Assembly (NCBI RefSeq): GCF_041431415.1
Contig: NZ_CP107845.1
Coordinates: forward strand, 2,852,001 to 2,916,000
Direction: 5' to 3'
DNA length: 64,000 bases
From: Streptomyces sp. NBC_00513
Lineage (GTDB): Bacteria > Actinomycetota > Actinomycetes > Streptomycetales > Streptomycetaceae
This document shows, one piece after another, positions 62,821-64,000 of the stretch. Position 1 is the stretch's first letter. Every line of letters begins with the position of its first letter. The translations under genes and the position numbers were made by a program. The notes beneath the pieces were generated by a model, which saw nothing but the letters and a program-made list of their open reading frames with translations, did not search any database and was not told where the DNA came from.

Positions 62821-64000
62821 TCACTTGACGACCGTGAGCGGCAGCAGCTTCTTGCCGGTGGGGCCGATCTGGATGTCGAGGTCGAGCTGCGGGCAGACAC
62901 CGCAGTCGAAGCACGGGGTCCAGCGGCAGTCCTCGACCTCGGTCTCGTCGAGGGCGTCCTGCCAGTCCTCCCAGAGCCAGTCCTTGTCGAGACCGGAGTC
63001 GAGGTGGTCCCAGGGCAGGACCTCCTCGTAGGTGCGCTCGCGGGTCGTGTACCAGGCGACGTCCACGCCGTACGCGGGCAGCGCCTTCTCGGCAGCCTGC
63101 ATCCAGCGGTCGTAGCTGAAGTGCTCGCGCCAGCCGTCGAAACGGCCGCCGGACTCGTACACGGCGCGGATGACGTCACCGATGCGGCGGTCGCCGCGGG
63201 AGAGCAGGCCCTCGACGATGCCGGGCTTGCCGTCGTGGTAGCGGAAGCCGATGGCACGGCCGTACTTCTTGTCGCCGCGGAGCTTGTCGCGGAGCTTGCC
63301 GAGGCGGGCGTCGGTCTCCTCGGCGGACAGCTGCGGCGCCCACTGGAAGGGGGTGTGCGGCTTCGGCACGAACCCGCCGATCGACACCGTGCAGCGGATG
63401 TCGTTCTGGCCGGAGACCTCGCGGCCCTTGGCGATGACGTTGACCGCCATGTCGCCGATCTGGAGCACGTCCTCGTCGGTCTCGGTCGGCAGCCCGACCA
63501 TGAAGTACAGCTTCACCTGGCGCCAGCCGTTGCCGTACGCGGTGGCGACGGTGCGGATCAGGTCCTCTTCCGAGACCATCTTGTTGATGACCTTGCGCAT
63601 GCGCTCGGAGCCGCCCTCGGGGGCGAAGGTCAGACCGGAGCGGCGACCGTTGCGGGTCAGCTCGTTGGCCAGGTCCACGTTGAAGGCGTCCACGCGGGTC
63701 GACGGGAGGGACAGGCCCACCTTGTCGTCCGAGTAGCGGTCGGCCAGGCCCTTGGCGATGTCGGCGATCTCGGTGTGGTCCGCCGAGGAGAGCGACAGGA
63801 GGCCGACCTCCTCGAAACCGGTCGCCTTGAGGCCCTTCTCCACCATCTCGCCGATGCCGGTGATGCTTCGCTCCCGCACGGGGCGCGTGATCATGCCGGC
63901 CTGACAGAAACGGCAGCCGCGGGTGCAGCCGCGGAAGATCTCCACGGACATCCGCTCATGGACGGTCTCGGCGAGCGGGACCAGCGGCTGCTTCGGGTAG
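62821..64000 (-). CDS. Radical SAM protein (TIGR03960-type), 5' end beyond the window
   Basis: At least 393 aa visible, stop at 62821. The FeS motif CTRGCRFCQAG follows RMSVEIFRG; then RERSITGIGEMVEKGLKATG, LPSTRVDAFNVDLANEL, TFAPEGGSERMRKVINK and GGFVPKPHTPFQWAPQLS are typical of the MiaB-like/TIGR03960 group. The C-terminus has more cysteines (CRWTPCFDCGVCPQLD). An internal ATG at 63951 is not the start, since coding continues to the edge. Upstream B12-binding part not seen. Functionally linked to the TIGR03936-type protein. Confidence 0.93.
   Translation of the reverse strand, partial: YPKQPLVPLAETVHERMSVEIFRGCTRGCRFCQAGMITRPVRERSITGIGEMVEKGLKATGFEEVGLLSLSSADHTEIADIAKGLADRYSDDKVGLSLPSTRVDAFNVDLANELTRNGRRSGLTFAPEGGSERMRKVINKMVSEEDLIRTVATAYGNGWRQVKLYFMVGLPTETDEDVLQIGDMAVNVIAKGREVSGQNDIRCTVSIGGFVPKPHTPFQWAPQLSAEETDARLGKLRDKLRGDKKYGRAIGFRYHDGKPGIVEGLLSRGDRRIGDVIRAVYESGGRFDGWREHFSYDRWMQAAEKALPAYGVDVAWYTTRERTYEEVLPWDHLDSGLDKDWLWEDWQDALDETEVEDCRWTPCFDCGVCPQLDLDIQIGPTGKKLLPLTVVK

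Overview
The window looks like a chromosomal segment of a Streptomyces (or very close actinomycete). It is very GC-rich, GTG starts and 4-base ATGA/GTGA overlaps are common, and the gene order rne - rplU - rpmA - obg - wall-polymer glycosyltransferases - proB - proA - M48 peptidase - nadD - LCP enzyme - rsfS - leuS - DegV - comEA - comEC is, as I remember it, the conserved Streptomyces core order. I inferred this from sequence only and ran no search.

Layout. (1) 1-609 holds the 3' part of comEC (metallo-beta-lactamase domain), and 24116-26053 holds its 5' part (membrane/competence domain), both on the minus strand. (2) Between them lies a foreign element of about 23.7 kb (roughly 581-24259), inserted exactly in the codons of the HxHxDH metal-binding motif of ComEC. 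At its right end are three tyrosine-recombinase-like genes and a TnpC-like coiled-coil gene (24135-18118), recalling Tn554 or recombinase-in-trio elements. Its cargo is a defence island: a Gabija-type pair (GajA-like OLD nuclease plus GajB-like UvrD helicase, 4699-915), a Septu-type pair (PtuA-like ATPase plus PtuB-like HNH nuclease, 12755-10281), a third cluster of a Cys-rich protein, an XRE regulator and a second UvrD-like helicase around a set of operator-like repeats (13280-15884), an XRE/ImmA-IrrE metallopeptidase with a 231-aa partner and a palindromic operator candidate (15940-17846), two tiny membrane proteins, an HTH protein, one intact IS5-family IS, one decayed IS5 copy, and an IS110-family transposase gene.

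(3) From 26050 to 64000 is core chromosome: comEA, DegV, a coiled-coil membrane protein, leuS with a leucine leader peptide and an attenuator hairpin, two identical tRNA-Ala(GGC) genes, a histidine phosphatase, rsfS, an LCP wall-polymer transferase, nadD, an M48-type peptidase, two related single-pass membrane proteins, proA, proB, a cluster making or exporting a teichoic-acid-like wall polymer (GtrA, polyprenyl-phosphate glycosyltransferase, TagF-like polymerase, GT4, two GT2 enzymes, galE), obg, rpmA, rplU, a giant RNase E/G, a TIGR03936-type protein, a repeat membrane protein and a radical SAM protein cut by the right edge.

The most interesting signal is the element itself: a recombinase-trio island that uses the DNA encoding the catalytic motif of a DNA-uptake gene as its attachment site. 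It disables comEC, carries at least two recognisable anti-phage systems and two uncharacterised modules of similar style, and is placed so that the host comEA-comEC operon can read into its recombinase genes.
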